DNA of 64,000 bases from Caballeronia novacaledonica (GCF_900258035.1 NZ_OGTP01000002.1:124001-188000), one strand, 5' to 3'. Positions 33,888 to 43,675 are shown, counted from the stretch's first letter. Made by a program: numbers and translations. The notes: generated by a model not told the origin, from the letters alone.

Positions 33888-33914
33888 TGTCACAAAGTAC
33901 TGCGCGCGAACGTC
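33888..33914 (+). promoter_or_regulatory. Candidate ECF41-type promoter for the LysR gene
   Basis: TGTCACA at 33888-33894, a 16-base spacer, then CGTC at 33911-33914. This equals the ECF41 promoter consensus as I remember it (TGTCACA, about 16 bases, CGTC). The predicted start site falls about 25-30 bases before the LysR ATG. An ECF41 sigma gene lies 1.1 kb upstream. Not tested. Confidence 0.6.
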
Positions 33915-33947
33915 TTGTGATACAGAGCCACTACGCTTCGTGCCGCC

Positions 33948-34955
33948 ATGCCATCAGAACTTGTGTGTCATTCCGACGATTCTCTCGCCTATAGCTTCGT
34001 GACGAGTTATGCGGGGGTCGTTTCTTTTCTTGCGGTCGCCAATGAAGGCAGCTTCGCGAGAGCGAGCGATCGCCTGGGCATCGGGCGTTCCGCGGTCAGC
34101 CGCAACGTGCAGAAGCTGGAAGCACAGCTCGATGCCCGTCTCTTTCTTCGCACCACGCGCAGCACGTCGTTGACGCGCGAGGGTGAACTCTTCTACAAGA
34201 ACTGTCAGCCGGGCGTCGAGCGTATCGTGCAGGCGCTCGAAGACATGCGCGAGTTGCGCAGCGGGCCGCCGCGCGGACATTTACGTGTCGCATCGGCGCC
34301 GGGTTTCGGCCGCAGGGTTGTCGCGCCGCTTCTGTCCGGTTTCAACGCGCGTTATCCTGACATTGCACTGGAACTGGTGCTCAGTGATCGTCCGTGCGAT
34401 TTCACTGCCGAGCGCGTCGATGTTGCTTTCCGCGACGGTCATATGGAAGACAGCGAAGTCGTCGCAAAGCAATTGATCCCGATGCAGATTGTCGTGTGTG
34501 CGTCACAGGAATATGTGCGCGAACACGGATTGCCTCGGCATGTCGATGACCTCGAAAAGCATCGCTGCATTAATTTCCGCACATCGGCGGGACGTATCGC
34601 CGACTGGGAATTCAAGGTCGACGGCTATGCGCACAGGCGCTCGCTCAAGGCGAAGCAAACGTTCAACGACATAGACCTGATGCTGCAAGCCGTGCTCGAC
34701 GGGCAGGGCATCGCGCAACTGCCCGCCTATCTCGTGTGCGATTCGCTCAAGGCAGGGCGCCTCGTCTTATGCCTCTCGCAACATGCACCCGATGACGGCG
34801 GTCACTATCTCTGCTATCTCAGCCGCAAGCATCTGCCCGCGCGTGTGCGTGTATTCGTCGATTACATGACCGAGCATACTCGCGCGCTCGATCTGCATTG
34901 CCTGACGTCCGGCATGACGACAGCAACTTCTTCTGCGCTCGCTACGGCCGATTGA
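33948..34955 (+). CDS. LysR-family transcriptional regulator
   Basis: A 335-residue LysR protein. The winged helix-turn-helix (SFLAVANEGSFARASDRLGI then GRSAVSRNVQKLEAQLDARL) is in the first 80 residues, and a periplasmic-binding-like effector domain follows (RGHLRVASAPGFGRRVVAPL). About 17 residues precede the usual LysR N-terminus, so GTG near 33999 is an alternative start. A perfect ECF41-type promoter motif lies upstream. It is followed by the NmrA-like and OsmC-like genes. Confidence 0.88.
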   Translation: MPSELVCHSDDSLAYSFVTSYAGVVSFLAVANEGSFARASDRLGIGRSAVSRNVQKLEAQLDARLFLRTTRSTSLTREGELFYKNCQPGVERIVQALEDMRELRSGPPRGHLRVASAPGFGRRVVAPLLSGFNARYPDIALELVLSDRPCDFTAERVDVAFRDGHMEDSEVVAKQLIPMQIVVCASQEYVREHGLPRHVDDLEKHRCINFRTSAGRIADWEFKVDGYAHRRSLKAKQTFNDIDLMLQAVLDGQGIAQLPAYLVCDSLKAGRLVLCLSQHAPDDGGHYLCYLSRKHLPARVRVFVDYMTEHTRALDLHCLTSGMTTATSSALATAD

Positions 34956-35080
34956 TGCATTGAAGGCAACACGGCGCGTCCGCCGACAGCGCTACCCAAT
35001 GCGGGCGCGCGCATCTACGATGCATCACTTATGAGCGATGAGCGCGGTGCCTTTTGCGCATCGCTTTAAAGGAGAACATC

Positions 35081-35842
35081 ATGAAGATCGTCGTGATAGG
35101 CGGAAGCGGACTCATCGGCAGCAAGGTCGTGAAGAACTTGCGTGCGCGCGGACACGAGGTGATTGCCGCGTCGCCCGCATCGGGCGTCGATACGATGACG
35201 GGCAAGGGCCTGAAAGATGCGCTGCAGAATGCGCGCGTGGTGGTCGATGTGGCTAACTCGCCTTCGTTCGAAGACAAGGCCGTGCTCGAGTTCTTCGAAA
35301 CCTCTGGGCGTAACCTCTTCGCTGCGGAGAGGGCAGCAGACGTCGCGCATCATGTGGCGCTTTCGGTCGTCGGCACGGATCGTCTCGCGCAAAGCGGCTA
35401 TTTTCGCGGCAAGATCGCGCAGGAGAAGCTGATTCGCGAATCGGGCGTGCCATACACCATCGTTCAATCGACGCAGTTCTTCGAGTTCCTCGGCGGCATT
35501 GCGAAAGCGAGCGCCAATGAAAACGCGGTGTATCTTTCGGACGCGTATATTCAGCCGATCGCTTCAGACGATGTCGCGATTGCCGTTGCGGATCGTGCCG
35601 TCAATGCACCGTTGAACGGTGTGGTCGAGATTGCGGGTCCGGAGAAGTCGCGCCTTTCCGATCTCATGCAGCGCTATTTCAAAGCGGCGGGCGATCCACG
35701 GACGGTCATCGCCGACGAAAGCGCGCATTACTTCGGCGCGCGGCTCGCAGCGGACACGTTGCTGCCCGGCGCGCAAGCGCATCTCGGCGGAATCGACTTC
35801 GATGCATGGTTCGAGCAAGCGCAATCGCAAGCCGCGCATTGA
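35081..35842 (+). CDS. NmrA-like SDR family NAD(P)-binding protein
   Basis: A 253-residue atypical short-chain dehydrogenase with the N-terminal Rossmann motif VVIGGSGLIGSKVV and the VALSVVGTDRL and YFRGKIAQEKLI segments of the NmrA/YlbE-like group. AAAGGAG lies 7 bases before the ATG. Oxidoreductases of this kind often accompany ECF41 loci, so the gene may belong to the same regulon (inference). It is followed at 28 bases by the Ohr-like gene. Confidence 0.85.
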   Translation: MKIVVIGGSGLIGSKVVKNLRARGHEVIAASPASGVDTMTGKGLKDALQNARVVVDVANSPSFEDKAVLEFFETSGRNLFAAERAADVAHHVALSVVGTDRLAQSGYFRGKIAQEKLIRESGVPYTIVQSTQFFEFLGGIAKASANENAVYLSDAYIQPIASDDVAIAVADRAVNAPLNGVVEIAGPEKSRLSDLMQRYFKAAGDPRTVIADESAHYFGARLAADTLLPGAQAHLGGIDFDAWFEQAQSQAAH

Positions 35843-35870
35843 GCGATCGATCGCAGAGAAAGAGGCCGTC

Positions 35871-36407
35871 ATGGAGCCGCTCCGTCCGCCGCCCGTCAGC
35901 ATGCTCGACAAGTACGAGGGCCGCGACGTGCAACCGCTGTACTCGACGACGGTCACCGTCACGGGCGGAGATGCAAACCACGGCCGCGCCTCGGGCGTGG
36001 CGCGTTCGGACGACGGCGATCTCGACCTCGATCTGCGCATGCCGCAAGCGCTCGGTGGTCCCGGCGGCGGCACGAACCCCGAGCAGTTGTTTGCCGCAGG
36101 CTATGCCGCGTGCTTTCATGGCGCGCTGGTCTTGCTGGCCGCGCGCGCGGGCATTGTGGCGGAGGGCGTGAGCGTATCCGTCACGATCGAGTTCAGCCGC
36201 GATCCGATGGACGGGCTCTTCGTGCTCACCGCGCACACGTGCGTTCGAATGCCCGGCATCGAACGCGCGGTGGCTGAAGAACTCGTGCGCAACACCGAGC
36301 GCTTTTGCCCTTATACGAAAATGACACGCAAGGGCATCGTCAATATAGTTGCGCTTGCAACCATTAGCGATTCCACGCCTCATTCGGCAGGCACGCCCAC
36401 CTCGTGA
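35871..36407 (+). CDS. OsmC/Ohr family organic hydroperoxide reductase-like protein
   Basis: A 178-residue OsmC-fold protein. Reactive Cys81 lies in AACFHG, and the resolving Cys146 in RFCPYTK, as in Ohr (organic hydroperoxide resistance). It is longer than the usual 140 residues because of about 20 extra N-terminal residues; ATG at 35901 would trim them. AGAGG is upstream of the ATG. It sits after the ECF41/CMD/LysR/SDR group, consistent with a peroxide or electrophile stress locus. Its end overlaps the convergent MFS gene by 28 bases. Confidence 0.85.
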   Translation: MEPLRPPPVSMLDKYEGRDVQPLYSTTVTVTGGDANHGRASGVARSDDGDLDLDLRMPQALGGPGGGTNPEQLFAAGYAACFHGALVLLAARAGIVAEGVSVSVTIEFSRDPMDGLFVLTAHTCVRMPGIERAVAEELVRNTERFCPYTKMTRKGIVNIVALATISDSTPHSAGTPTS

Positions 36408-37762
36408 TCGAGTTCGCTCGCTTCGGGCGATGCATCGCGCCGGCTCAACGCGCCCAGTGCCAACGCGGCAACGATCGCCGGAATTGCGAGCAGTGTGAAG
36501 ACCGCGCCGAATTGCAGGCCCATGCTCATGAGAAGACCGCCGGTCATCGCGCCCGCGACCGCGCCCATGCGTCCGATGCCGAGCATCCATGCAACGCCGG
36601 TTGCGCGGCTGCGCGTCGGATAGAACGATGCCGCGAGGGCCGACATCGACGTGACCGCGCTCGTCACCGCCGTTCCCGTCAGGAAGATAAGCACGGCAAG
36701 CCAGAACTGATCCGCGACGCCGCGTCCGATCGTCAGAACCAGCACTGCTGCGAAGACGTATGCGCATGCGTTGACGCGTCGCGGATTGGCCTTGTCCATC
36801 ACCCAGCCGAGGCACAGGTTGCCGAGAATTCCGCCGAGCGGAAAGAGCGATGTCGTGAGCGCGGCGCGTTCGGCGGAGAATCCGGCGTCTTTGAAGAGCG
36901 TCGGCAACCAGTTAGTGAGCAGATAGAAGATCAGCAGCCCCATGAAATACGCGAGCCATAACATCGATGTGCCGAATCGATAGGGCCGCGAGACGATGAG
37001 TCCGAGTGCGGACTTATCGGCGCCGGCGGTATGCGTATCGGCGGCGATGAATGTGACGCCCGCGCCTTCGGCGAGACGTGAATCGTTCGAGATGCGTCGA
37101 AGAACGCGCGCGATATGTTGTGCGGAGCGCTTTCTCACGACCATGAACTGCGCCGATTCAGGCAGCAGAAAGAGCAACAACACGGTGAGCACGATCGGGC
37201 CGAGGCCGCCCGCGACGAGCACGCTTTGCCAGCCGAAATGCGGTATGAGCCACGCGGCGCACAGCCCGCCGATAGAAAGGCCCACGGAAAAGCCGCAGAA
37301 CATCGTGTTGACGACGACCGCGCGAATGCGTGCAGGCGCATACTCCGACATGAGCGTGACGGCGTTGGGCATCGCCGCGCCGAGGCCGAGGCCCGTGAGA
37401 AAGCGCCATGCGGTTAGCGTTTCGATCGAGCTCGCTTGTGCCGACGCGAGACTCCACACGCCGAAGAAGAAGACGGAAAGCGCGAGCACGGCTTTGCGTC
37501 CGATGCGATCGGCAGCGGGTCCCGCCGCGAGCGCGCCGATACCGAGGCCGACGAGCGCCGCGCTCATCACGGGCCCCAACGCGGCGCGCGTGATGCCCCA
37601 GTCTCCGATCAACGACGGCGCGATGAATCCGACGGCCGCCGTGTCGAAACCATCGGCCGCGACGACGAGAAAGCAAAGAATCAGAATGACCCATTGATAC
37701 GGCGAGAAGCGCTCGCCGTCGATAAAGCTCTGGACCTCGATGGTCCCGAAGTTCTTTTCCAT
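36380..37762 (-). CDS. MFS transporter, aromatic acid:H+ symporter (AAHS) family
   Basis: A 460-residue 12-helix carrier with the AAHS features: DGFDTAAVGFIAPSL in helix 1, AAGPAADRIGRKAVL loop and LGLGAAMPNAVTLMSEYAP. It probably imports an aromatic acid or similar hydrophobic carboxylate. GGAG is upstream of the start. It ends the catabolic cluster with the NIPSNAP, FAD-oxidoreductase and SDR genes, all on the minus strand. Confidence 0.9.
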   Translation of the reverse strand: MEKNFGTIEVQSFIDGERFSPYQWVILILCFLVVAADGFDTAAVGFIAPSLIGDWGITRAALGPVMSAALVGLGIGALAAGPAADRIGRKAVLALSVFFFGVWSLASAQASSIETLTAWRFLTGLGLGAAMPNAVTLMSEYAPARIRAVVVNTMFCGFSVGLSIGGLCAAWLIPHFGWQSVLVAGGLGPIVLTVLLLFLLPESAQFMVVRKRSAQHIARVLRRISNDSRLAEGAGVTFIAADTHTAGADKSALGLIVSRPYRFGTSMLWLAYFMGLLIFYLLTNWLPTLFKDAGFSAERAALTTSLFPLGGILGNLCLGWVMDKANPRRVNACAYVFAAVLVLTIGRGVADQFWLAVLIFLTGTAVTSAVTSMSALAASFYPTRSRATGVAWMLGIGRMGAVAGAMTGGLLMSMGLQFGAVFTLLAIPAIVAALALGALSRRDASPEASELDHEVGVPAE

Positions 37763-37836
37763 ATCGGTATGTCTCCATTCAGATATCTAAAAACGATCGC
37801 AAGGATGCGGCCTTCGTCGTGCCGCTATTCGGTGTT

Positions 37837-38172
37837 TCAACGCACTGCGGGAGAGAGGCTTTTAAACTCGACGCGCTTGATGATTCGACTCTCCTGCGCG
37901 ACGATCAGATGCGCCGACGCCTGCAGATAAGCGGGCCATTCGGGATCGTTGTCGCGAGCGGTGCGTCGCTGGTCGTAATCGGCGATGCTCTCGTAGCCCC
38001 ACAGATGCACGACCTGATTCAACGCGCCGATATCGCTCATATAAAAGCCGACAGGTGCGCCGAGATACTTGAGTTGTATCGGCATTGCAAGACGATCGAA
38101 TATGTCGATGAATTCCGCCATGCCGCGCGGCTTGATCGTATAGATGCGGTGATCGATGAATGGATTGCTCAT
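37837..38172 (-). CDS. NIPSNAP family protein
   Basis: A 111-residue ferredoxin-like dimeric alpha/beta barrel protein of the NIPSNAP family (FIDHRIYTIKPRGMAEFI start; VVHLWGYESIADYDQRR core). GAGGAG lies upstream. Its ATG overlaps the TGA of the FAD oxidoreductase gene, so the two are translationally coupled. NIPSNAP proteins often accompany catabolic clusters without a known activity. Confidence 0.85.
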   Translation of the reverse strand: MSNPFIDHRIYTIKPRGMAEFIDIFDRLAMPIQLKYLGAPVGFYMSDIGALNQVVHLWGYESIADYDQRRTARDNDPEWPAYLQASAHLIVAQESRIIKRVEFKSLSPAVR

Positions 38173-39914
38173 GCTGCGCTCCTCAATTCGCTGGAACTCG
38201 CGCGTGCATCGATGCGGCCTGCGAGATGCAATCCTGTGAGATAGCCGAAGGTCATGATCGGGCCGAGCGTGATGCCCGCGCCGGGATAGTTGCCGCCCAT
38301 GACGCTTGCGCGATCGTTGCCGACGGCATAAAGGCCGGGGATCGGCTCGTGGCCCTTGAGGACCTGGCCGTGCGGATTCGTCGCGATGCCGTCGAAGGTG
38401 CCGAGGTCGCCCATCACGATCTTGAGCGCGTAGTACGGGCCATCGCCGACAGGTGCGACACAAGGATTCGGCTTGTGCGCGGGATCACCGAGATAGCGGT
38501 TGAACGAACTGCTGCCGCGGCCGAATGCGGCGTCCTTGCCTTTTGCGGCATCGCAGTTGTACTCGCGGACAGTTGCTTCCAGAGCGGTTGCATCGATGCC
38601 CGCGTGCTGCGCGAGTTCTGCAAGCGTGCGGCCTTTGACGAGATAGCCGCTCTTCAGGTGCGCTCCGAGTGGAATCGGGGCGGGCTTTGCGAAACCGAGA
38701 CCATACTTTCGAATCGTCGCGTGATCGCAGACGAGCCACATCGCCGTTTCTTTTTCATCGCGGCACGCTTCGATCATCGCCGCGCCGACATCGTGATAAG
38801 AATTCGATTCGTTGGTAAAACGAACGCCACTACGCGTTACACCGATCACGCCGGGCTTGTAGCGATCGAGCAGATGCGGAAACACGCCAAATTTTCCGTC
38901 CTTCAGCGGCACGCGCGAAACGGGCATCCACGCGGCCGGCTGCGGATAGCGGATATCGACGCGACCGCCCACGCGTTCGGCCATGCGTGCGCCGTCGCCG
39001 GTGTTGCCTGCGGGCACCGGCGATACATGTTCGCCGCCGCGTCGCAGATGGGGATATGCCTTCGCGATGCGCGCGACATCATGCGAGAAGCCACCGCACG
39101 CGAGCACGACACCACGCCGCGCCGTGATGCGCGATTCGCGTCCATTGGCAATCACGATCGCGCCTGTCACGCGCCCCTTTACAGTGACGAGTTCCCTCGC
39201 ACCCGTGCGTGTATAAATCGGAATGCCGAGATCGAGCGCGGACTTCGCAAGACGCGCGGCGAGGGCATTGCCACTCGTGATCTGCACGCCGCGTTTATAA
39301 AGCGCAAGTTCTCTGATGTGACTCGCAAGCCGCTTCGCGACATACCACGCCGATGCCAGCGATTTCGTCGCGTTGAAGAAGTGCTCGAGATCCGCGCTCG
39401 ACGAATTGAACATCATGCCGATGAACGTGATCGTCTTGAGCGGCGGACGAAGGCGCGCGATGTCCTTGCCCAGTTCGCGCGCATCGAAGGGTTTGGCGAC
39501 GACGGAGCGGCCCACGTCGACACCGCCCGGTGCATCGGGATGATAGTCGGGATAGAGCGTCGAGAGAAATTCGACGGACGTCTCGCGCTCGAAGAAATCG
39601 ATCATGCGCGGGCCGTTGTCGAGAAAGGCATCGACAGCGGCTTCGTCGTACATTGCACCGGTCTCGCCACGCATGTACTGTAGCGCGGCTTCGCGGGTAT
39701 CTTTAACGCCCGCTTCCTTCGCGTGGCGATTGCCGGGTATCCACAACACGCCGCCCGAGAATGCGGTCGTGCCGCCGAAGTATTCCTCCTTCTCGACGAC
39801 GATCACATCGAGCCCTTGCTTCTTCGCTGTAATGGCCGTCGAAAGGCCGCCGGCGCCCGAGCCGATCACGAGCACATCGCAAGCGAGATCGGACGACCGC
39901 GTTGCCGTAGTCAT
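38169..39914 (-). CDS. FAD-dependent oxidoreductase, fumarate reductase/3-ketosteroid dehydrogenase-like
   Basis: A 581-residue flavoprotein. The N-terminal FAD-binding motif is VIGSGAGGLSTAITAKKQG, followed by VVEKEEYFGGTTAFSGG. The C-terminal flavin contact reads GLYAVGNDRASVMGGNYPGA, where KstD-type dehydrogenases have a similar turn. AAAGGA sits upstream of the ATG at 39914; the longer frame is not needed. It desaturates or reduces a cyclic or unsaturated substrate; nothing in the cluster proves a steroid. It is coupled to the NIPSNAP gene. Confidence 0.85.
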   Translation of the reverse strand: MTTATRSSDLACDVLVIGSGAGGLSTAITAKKQGLDVIVVEKEEYFGGTTAFSGGVLWIPGNRHAKEAGVKDTREAALQYMRGETGAMYDEAAVDAFLDNGPRMIDFFERETSVEFLSTLYPDYHPDAPGGVDVGRSVVAKPFDARELGKDIARLRPPLKTITFIGMMFNSSSADLEHFFNATKSLASAWYVAKRLASHIRELALYKRGVQITSGNALAARLAKSALDLGIPIYTRTGARELVTVKGRVTGAIVIANGRESRITARRGVVLACGGFSHDVARIAKAYPHLRRGGEHVSPVPAGNTGDGARMAERVGGRVDIRYPQPAAWMPVSRVPLKDGKFGVFPHLLDRYKPGVIGVTRSGVRFTNESNSYHDVGAAMIEACRDEKETAMWLVCDHATIRKYGLGFAKPAPIPLGAHLKSGYLVKGRTLAELAQHAGIDATALEATVREYNCDAAKGKDAAFGRGSSSFNRYLGDPAHKPNPCVAPVGDGPYYALKIVMGDLGTFDGIATNPHGQVLKGHEPIPGLYAVGNDRASVMGGNYPGAGITLGPIMTFGYLTGLHLAGRIDARASSSELRSAA

Positions 39915-39974
39915 GATGTTGTCCTTTGATTGGAAGCGGGCGCTTTGCACACCCGCGAAAGAAATGGCCGTGTT

Positions 39975-40814
39975 TCAGGCGGCGCGCGGGGCTTCGAAGC
40001 CGGGACGCGGAACGAGGTCCATCAACATGCATTCGAAGCCGCCATCGACGGCAAGCTCTGCACCGTTCACGTAAGCGGCGCGCCGGCTCGCGAGAAACGC
40101 CACGACCTCGGCGATATCGCATGGCTCGCCGATACGCCTGCTCGCGGTCATTGCGCTTCGGCGCGCTTCGACATCGCCTTGTTCATAAAACGCCTTCGAA
40201 AGCGGCGTGCGGATCATGCCCGGGCAGACCGTATTGCTGCGCACGCCACGCGCGCCCCATTCGGCGGCGATCTGGCGCGATAACATCGCGATGCCCGCCT
40301 TGCTCGGGCTATATGCGCCGCTCCAGGTTTGCGGGTGATGCGCCGCCACCGATGCGATATGCACGATGCTGCCCGCGCCGCGCGAGAGCATGCCGCGCCC
40401 GAATGCCTGTGCGCATAACATGTAGCCGGTGAGATTGACGGCAAGCATCGCGTTCCATGCATCGAGCCCGATATCTTCGATTCCACCCGCCCTCAACAAG
40501 CCCGCGTTGTTCACGAGCACATCGACTTGACCGAACTTTCGCTCGACCTGATCGCGCGCGCGGTTCACGCTCGCCGCATCGCCGATATCACACGCAATGG
40601 CGAACGCATCGACGCCATTCGCGCGCAACGCATCGGCTACTTCATGACAACCCGCTTCATCGCGATCGAGCAGAGCGAGGCGAGCGCCTGCCTCGGCGAA
40701 TGTCGATGCAATCGCACGCCCGATACCGCCCGCCGCGCCCGTCACCACACACACGCTCGATTCGAGCGCGAGCCAATGCGACGCGCTGTGATCGCGCGTG
40801 ACCTGATTAGTCAT
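39975..40814 (-). CDS. SDR family oxidoreductase
   Basis: A 279-residue classical short-chain dehydrogenase: cofactor motif TGAAGGIGRAIA, NNAG, catalytic Ser in IVHIASVAAHH, and YSPSKAGIAML with the active Tyr and Lys. GGGAGACAAGG is upstream. First gene of the minus-strand catabolic unit, divergent from the PobR-like regulator. Probably oxidises an alcohol intermediate of the pathway that also uses the FAD enzyme (inference). Confidence 0.9.
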   Translation of the reverse strand: MTNQVTRDHSASHWLALESSVCVVTGAAGGIGRAIASTFAEAGARLALLDRDEAGCHEVADALRANGVDAFAIACDIGDAASVNRARDQVERKFGQVDVLVNNAGLLRAGGIEDIGLDAWNAMLAVNLTGYMLCAQAFGRGMLSRGAGSIVHIASVAAHHPQTWSGAYSPSKAGIAMLSRQIAAEWGARGVRSNTVCPGMIRTPLSKAFYEQGDVEARRSAMTASRRIGEPCDIAEVVAFLASRRAAYVNGAELAVDGGFECMLMDLVPRPGFEAPRAA

Positions 40815-40899
40815 CCTTGTCTCCCGAGTCAGTTCGATGCAAAGGCGCTGATAGCCTTGCCTGTGAAAAAAGTATATTCACGGCCTTGCATAAAAAATT

Positions 40900-40926
40900 G
40901 GACAAAGGCGGCAGACGACAGGACAA
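40900..40926. promoter_or_regulatory. Candidate AraC-type direct repeats between the SDR and PobR-like genes
   Basis: GGACAA at 40900-40905 repeats at 40921-40926, exactly 21 bases apart (two helical turns), inside the divergent intergenic region. AraC-family proteins often bind such direct half-sites. Assignment is by position and spacing only. Confidence 0.3.
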
Positions 40927-40950
40927 TTTGTGCATCAGGAGACGCGCGAC

Positions 40951-41844
40951 ATGAGGAAAATCCCTAACTACAACTTGTACGGAGAATCGGCGCGTCCGCC
41001 GTGGTACGACGCGTTCAACTTCGAATGGATTGCCGAACGCAGCGCGCCGAACGACTGGCATATCGACGCGCATCGTCATGACGCGCTCTTGCAATTTCTG
41101 TACATTCGCGACGGCGGCGGGCAAGTGCTGATCGAGAACAGCATGATCGATATATTGCCGCCGTGCGTCATCGTGCTGCCCGCGCAAACCGTGCATGGAT
41201 TCAACTTCGCGCCGAACGTCGATGGCCTCGTCGTGACCGTCGCGCAGAGATCGATCGAGGCGCTTGCATCGATCGCGGCGCCGGGACTCATTCCGGTGTT
41301 GCAGCGTGCGGGCCTCTCGCGAGTCAATGCTCAGTCCGTGAAGGAAAGCGCATTCATGACCATCGTCGAATTGCTGGAGCGGGAATTTCGAGCGACGAAT
41401 CGCGGGCACATGGCGGCGGGCATGTCGCTCCTGATCGCACTTTTCGTGCATGTCGCGCGGCTATGTGAAAGCGCATCGGCGCCGAATGTCGCATCGACGG
41501 AAAGGCGCGCACAACAGATCAAACGCTTCCGGGAATTGGTCGCGGCGCACTTTCGCGAGCATCATCCCGTGGATTTCTATGCGCGCAAGCTCGGCATGAC
41601 CGTCACGCAACTCGGGCGCATTTGCCGCGACGAGATATCGAGTTCGCCGCTTGCGCTGATCAACGAACATCTCGTGCGCGAAGCACAGCGGGATCTCGTT
41701 TATTCGAGCATGTCGGTCAAGCAGATTGCGCATGGATTGGGTTTTGCCGACATCGCCTATTTCAGCCGCTATTTTCGCAAGCAGACTGGCGTCACGCCGA
41801 CGCAGTTTCAGGCCGAAGCGCACAAGGCGCTGGCCATTCAATAG
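40951..41844 (+). CDS. AraC-family regulator, PobR-like
   Basis: A 297-residue regulator with a cupin-type sensing domain (IPNYNLYGE start, WHIDAHRHDALLQFLYIRDG) and a C-terminal AraC helix-turn-helix (FYARKLGMTVTQLGRICRDE; VKQIAHGLGFADIAYFSRYF). The opening and overall form resemble activators of pobA and other aromatic pathways. AGGAGACGC lies upstream of this ATG; a start at 40930 would add seven residues. It is divergent from the SDR/FAD/NIPSNAP/AAHS unit and probably controls it. Confidence 0.88.
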   Translation: MRKIPNYNLYGESARPPWYDAFNFEWIAERSAPNDWHIDAHRHDALLQFLYIRDGGGQVLIENSMIDILPPCVIVLPAQTVHGFNFAPNVDGLVVTVAQRSIEALASIAAPGLIPVLQRAGLSRVNAQSVKESAFMTIVELLEREFRATNRGHMAAGMSLLIALFVHVARLCESASAPNVASTERRAQQIKRFRELVAAHFREHHPVDFYARKLGMTVTQLGRICRDEISSSPLALINEHLVREAQRDLVYSSMSVKQIAHGLGFADIAYFSRYFRKQTGVTPTQFQAEAHKALAIQ

Positions 41845-41976
41845 TCGATCCGCTTCGAAGTCCGAGGGTTGCCACCGCCGTGCAAGCGTGCGATGCTTCG
41901 CCGTGCCGTGAATCAATCAAAACTAGAAAGCCCGAGCGAGACCAGTCCGGTTCACTCATCCTTTTGAGGAGGGAGC

Positions 41977-43626
41977 ATGATCGCACTGTCATCGCATCGC
42001 GCGGCGCACGCGGCGTCGCGGCGTTTCCAGTTCAAGGCACGCGGAATGCTATGTGGCTGGCTCGTCATGAGCGCGGCTGCGAATCTCGCGTATGCCGACG
42101 CGCAAACCGGTTATACCCCGCCGCCTCCGCCGAGCGAGCTATACGGCGATCTTTTCGTCGCCGTTCAGACACAGAACATCTATCCCGATCAAAAGACTTT
42201 CGTCGACGCAACGCCCAAGATCGATCCCGCGCAAATCGTGCAGGCTTATCATCAACAGATGTCGGTGCCGGGCTTCTCGCTGACGGCTTTCGTCGCGCAG
42301 TACTTCACGCCGCCGACGGATCAGGTCATCACGCCGCCGCCGAATCAGACGCTGCGCGAACATATCGACTGGCTGTGGCCCGAGCTCACGCGTCTGACGA
42401 CGACCGCGAACGTGCCGCCCAACAGCTCGCTGATTCCGATGCCCAAGCAATACGTCGTGCCGGGCGGGCGTTTTCGCGAAGGGTACTACTGGGACACGTA
42501 TTTCACGATGCTCGGCCTTCAGGAAGCCGGCCGTGAAGATCTCGTCGACGACATGCTCGATAACTTCGCGTATCTGATCGACACGATCGGACATATTCCG
42601 AATGGCAATCGTACGTATTACGTGAGCCGGTCGCAGCCGCCGTTCTTCTCGTACATGGTCGAACTTGCCGCGCACAAGGAAGGCGGGCGGGTTTATCAGA
42701 AGTATTTGCCGCAATTGCGCAAGGAACATAGCTACTGGATGCAGGGCGCGAATACGCTGCAACCGGGCGGTGCGGTGCGCAATGTCGTGATGCTGCCGGA
42801 CAAGACCGTGCTCAATCGCTATTGGGACGAACGCGACACGCCGCGCGACGAGTCTTATTCGGAAGACGTCGCCACCGCCAAACAGGTCACGAATCGCCCG
42901 GCGAACGAGGTGTATCGCGATCTTCGCGCGGCGGCCGAAAGCGGCTGGGACTTCAGCTCGCGCTGGTTCGGCGACAACATGACGCTCGCGACAATCCGCA
43001 CGACATCGATCATTCCCGTCGATTTGAATAGCCTGATGTTCCACCTCGAAACGACGATCGCGATCGGTTGCGGCGAAGCGCGTGATTTCGGTTGCGTCGG
43101 TGAGTTCATCGGGCGCGCGGCCAAGCGTGCGGTCGCCATCAACAAGTATCTCTGGAACAAGAACGGCTACTACGGCGATTACGACTGGAAGCTCGCGCAG
43201 CCGCGCAATAACCCTTCGGCGGCGATGCTTTATCCGCTCTTCGCGAACGCGGCGTGGCCGGATCGCGCGCACAAGACGGCGGAGACAGCCGAAGCGCTGC
43301 TGCTGAAACCAGGCGGCCTCACGACGACCACGTACAACACGACGCAGCAATGGGATGCGCCGAACGGTTGGGCGCCATTGCACTGGATCGCGATACAAGG
43401 ACTGAGGCGGTATGGGCGCAGCGATCTCGCGCAGCAGATCGGCACGCGCTTTCTTGGCGACGTGAACAACGTCTATAAGACGCAGCAGAAGCTCGTGGAG
43501 AAATACATCGTGGAAGGCGAGGGAACGGGCGGCGGAGGCGGGGGCGAATACCCGCTGCAAGATGGCTTCGGATGGACGAATGGCGTCACGCTGAAGCTGC
43601 TCGATCTTTATCCCACGGGACAATAA
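41977..43626 (+). CDS. treA: Periplasmic trehalase (GH37)
   Basis: A 549-residue exported trehalase that hydrolyses trehalose to two glucoses. Signal peptide lies within residues 1-41. Both GH37 signatures are present: [15 protein letters not shown] (162-176) and [13 protein letters not shown]. The acid and base residues known for TreA are in [10 protein letters not shown] (Asp) and [14 protein letters not shown] (Glu). GGAGGG precedes the ATG by 5 bases. Stand-alone gene with 130 bases of leader. Confidence 0.93.
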   Translation: MIALSSHRAAHAASRRFQFKARGMLCGWLVMSAAANLAYADAQTGYTPPPPPSELYGDLFVAVQTQNIYPDQKTFVDATPKIDPAQIVQAYHQQMSVPGFSLTAFVAQYFTPPTDQVITPPPNQTLREHIDWLWPELTRLTTTANVPPNSSLIPMPKQYVVPGGRFREGYYWDTYFTMLGLQEAGREDLVDDMLDNFAYLIDTIGHIPNGNRTYYVSRSQPPFFSYMVELAAHKEGGRVYQKYLPQLRKEHSYWMQGANTLQPGGAVRNVVMLPDKTVLNRYWDERDTPRDESYSEDVATAKQVTNRPANEVYRDLRAAAESGWDFSSRWFGDNMTLATIRTTSIIPVDLNSLMFHLETTIAIGCGEARDFGCVGEFIGRAAKRAVAINKYLWNKNGYYGDYDWKLAQPRNNPSAAMLYPLFANAAWPDRAHKTAETAEALLLKPGGLTTTTYNTTQQWDAPNGWAPLHWIAIQGLRRYGRSDLAQQIGTRFLGDVNNVYKTQQKLVEKYIVEGEGTGGGGGGEYPLQDGFGWTNGVTLKLLDLYPTGQ

Positions 43627-43640
43627 GACAGCAAAACAAC

Positions 43641-43669
43641 GGCATCGCCGCACCGCATGCGGCGATGCC
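43641..43669 (-). terminator. Intrinsic terminator between treA and the tautomerase gene
   Basis: An 11-bp perfect stem, GGCATCGCCGC (43641-43651) with GCGGCGATGCC (43659-43669). On the minus strand it is followed by GTTGTTTTGC, so it best fits the end of the minus-strand tautomerase transcript; it may also stop treA transcripts weakly. Confidence 0.6.
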
Positions 43670-43675
43670 ATTGCA

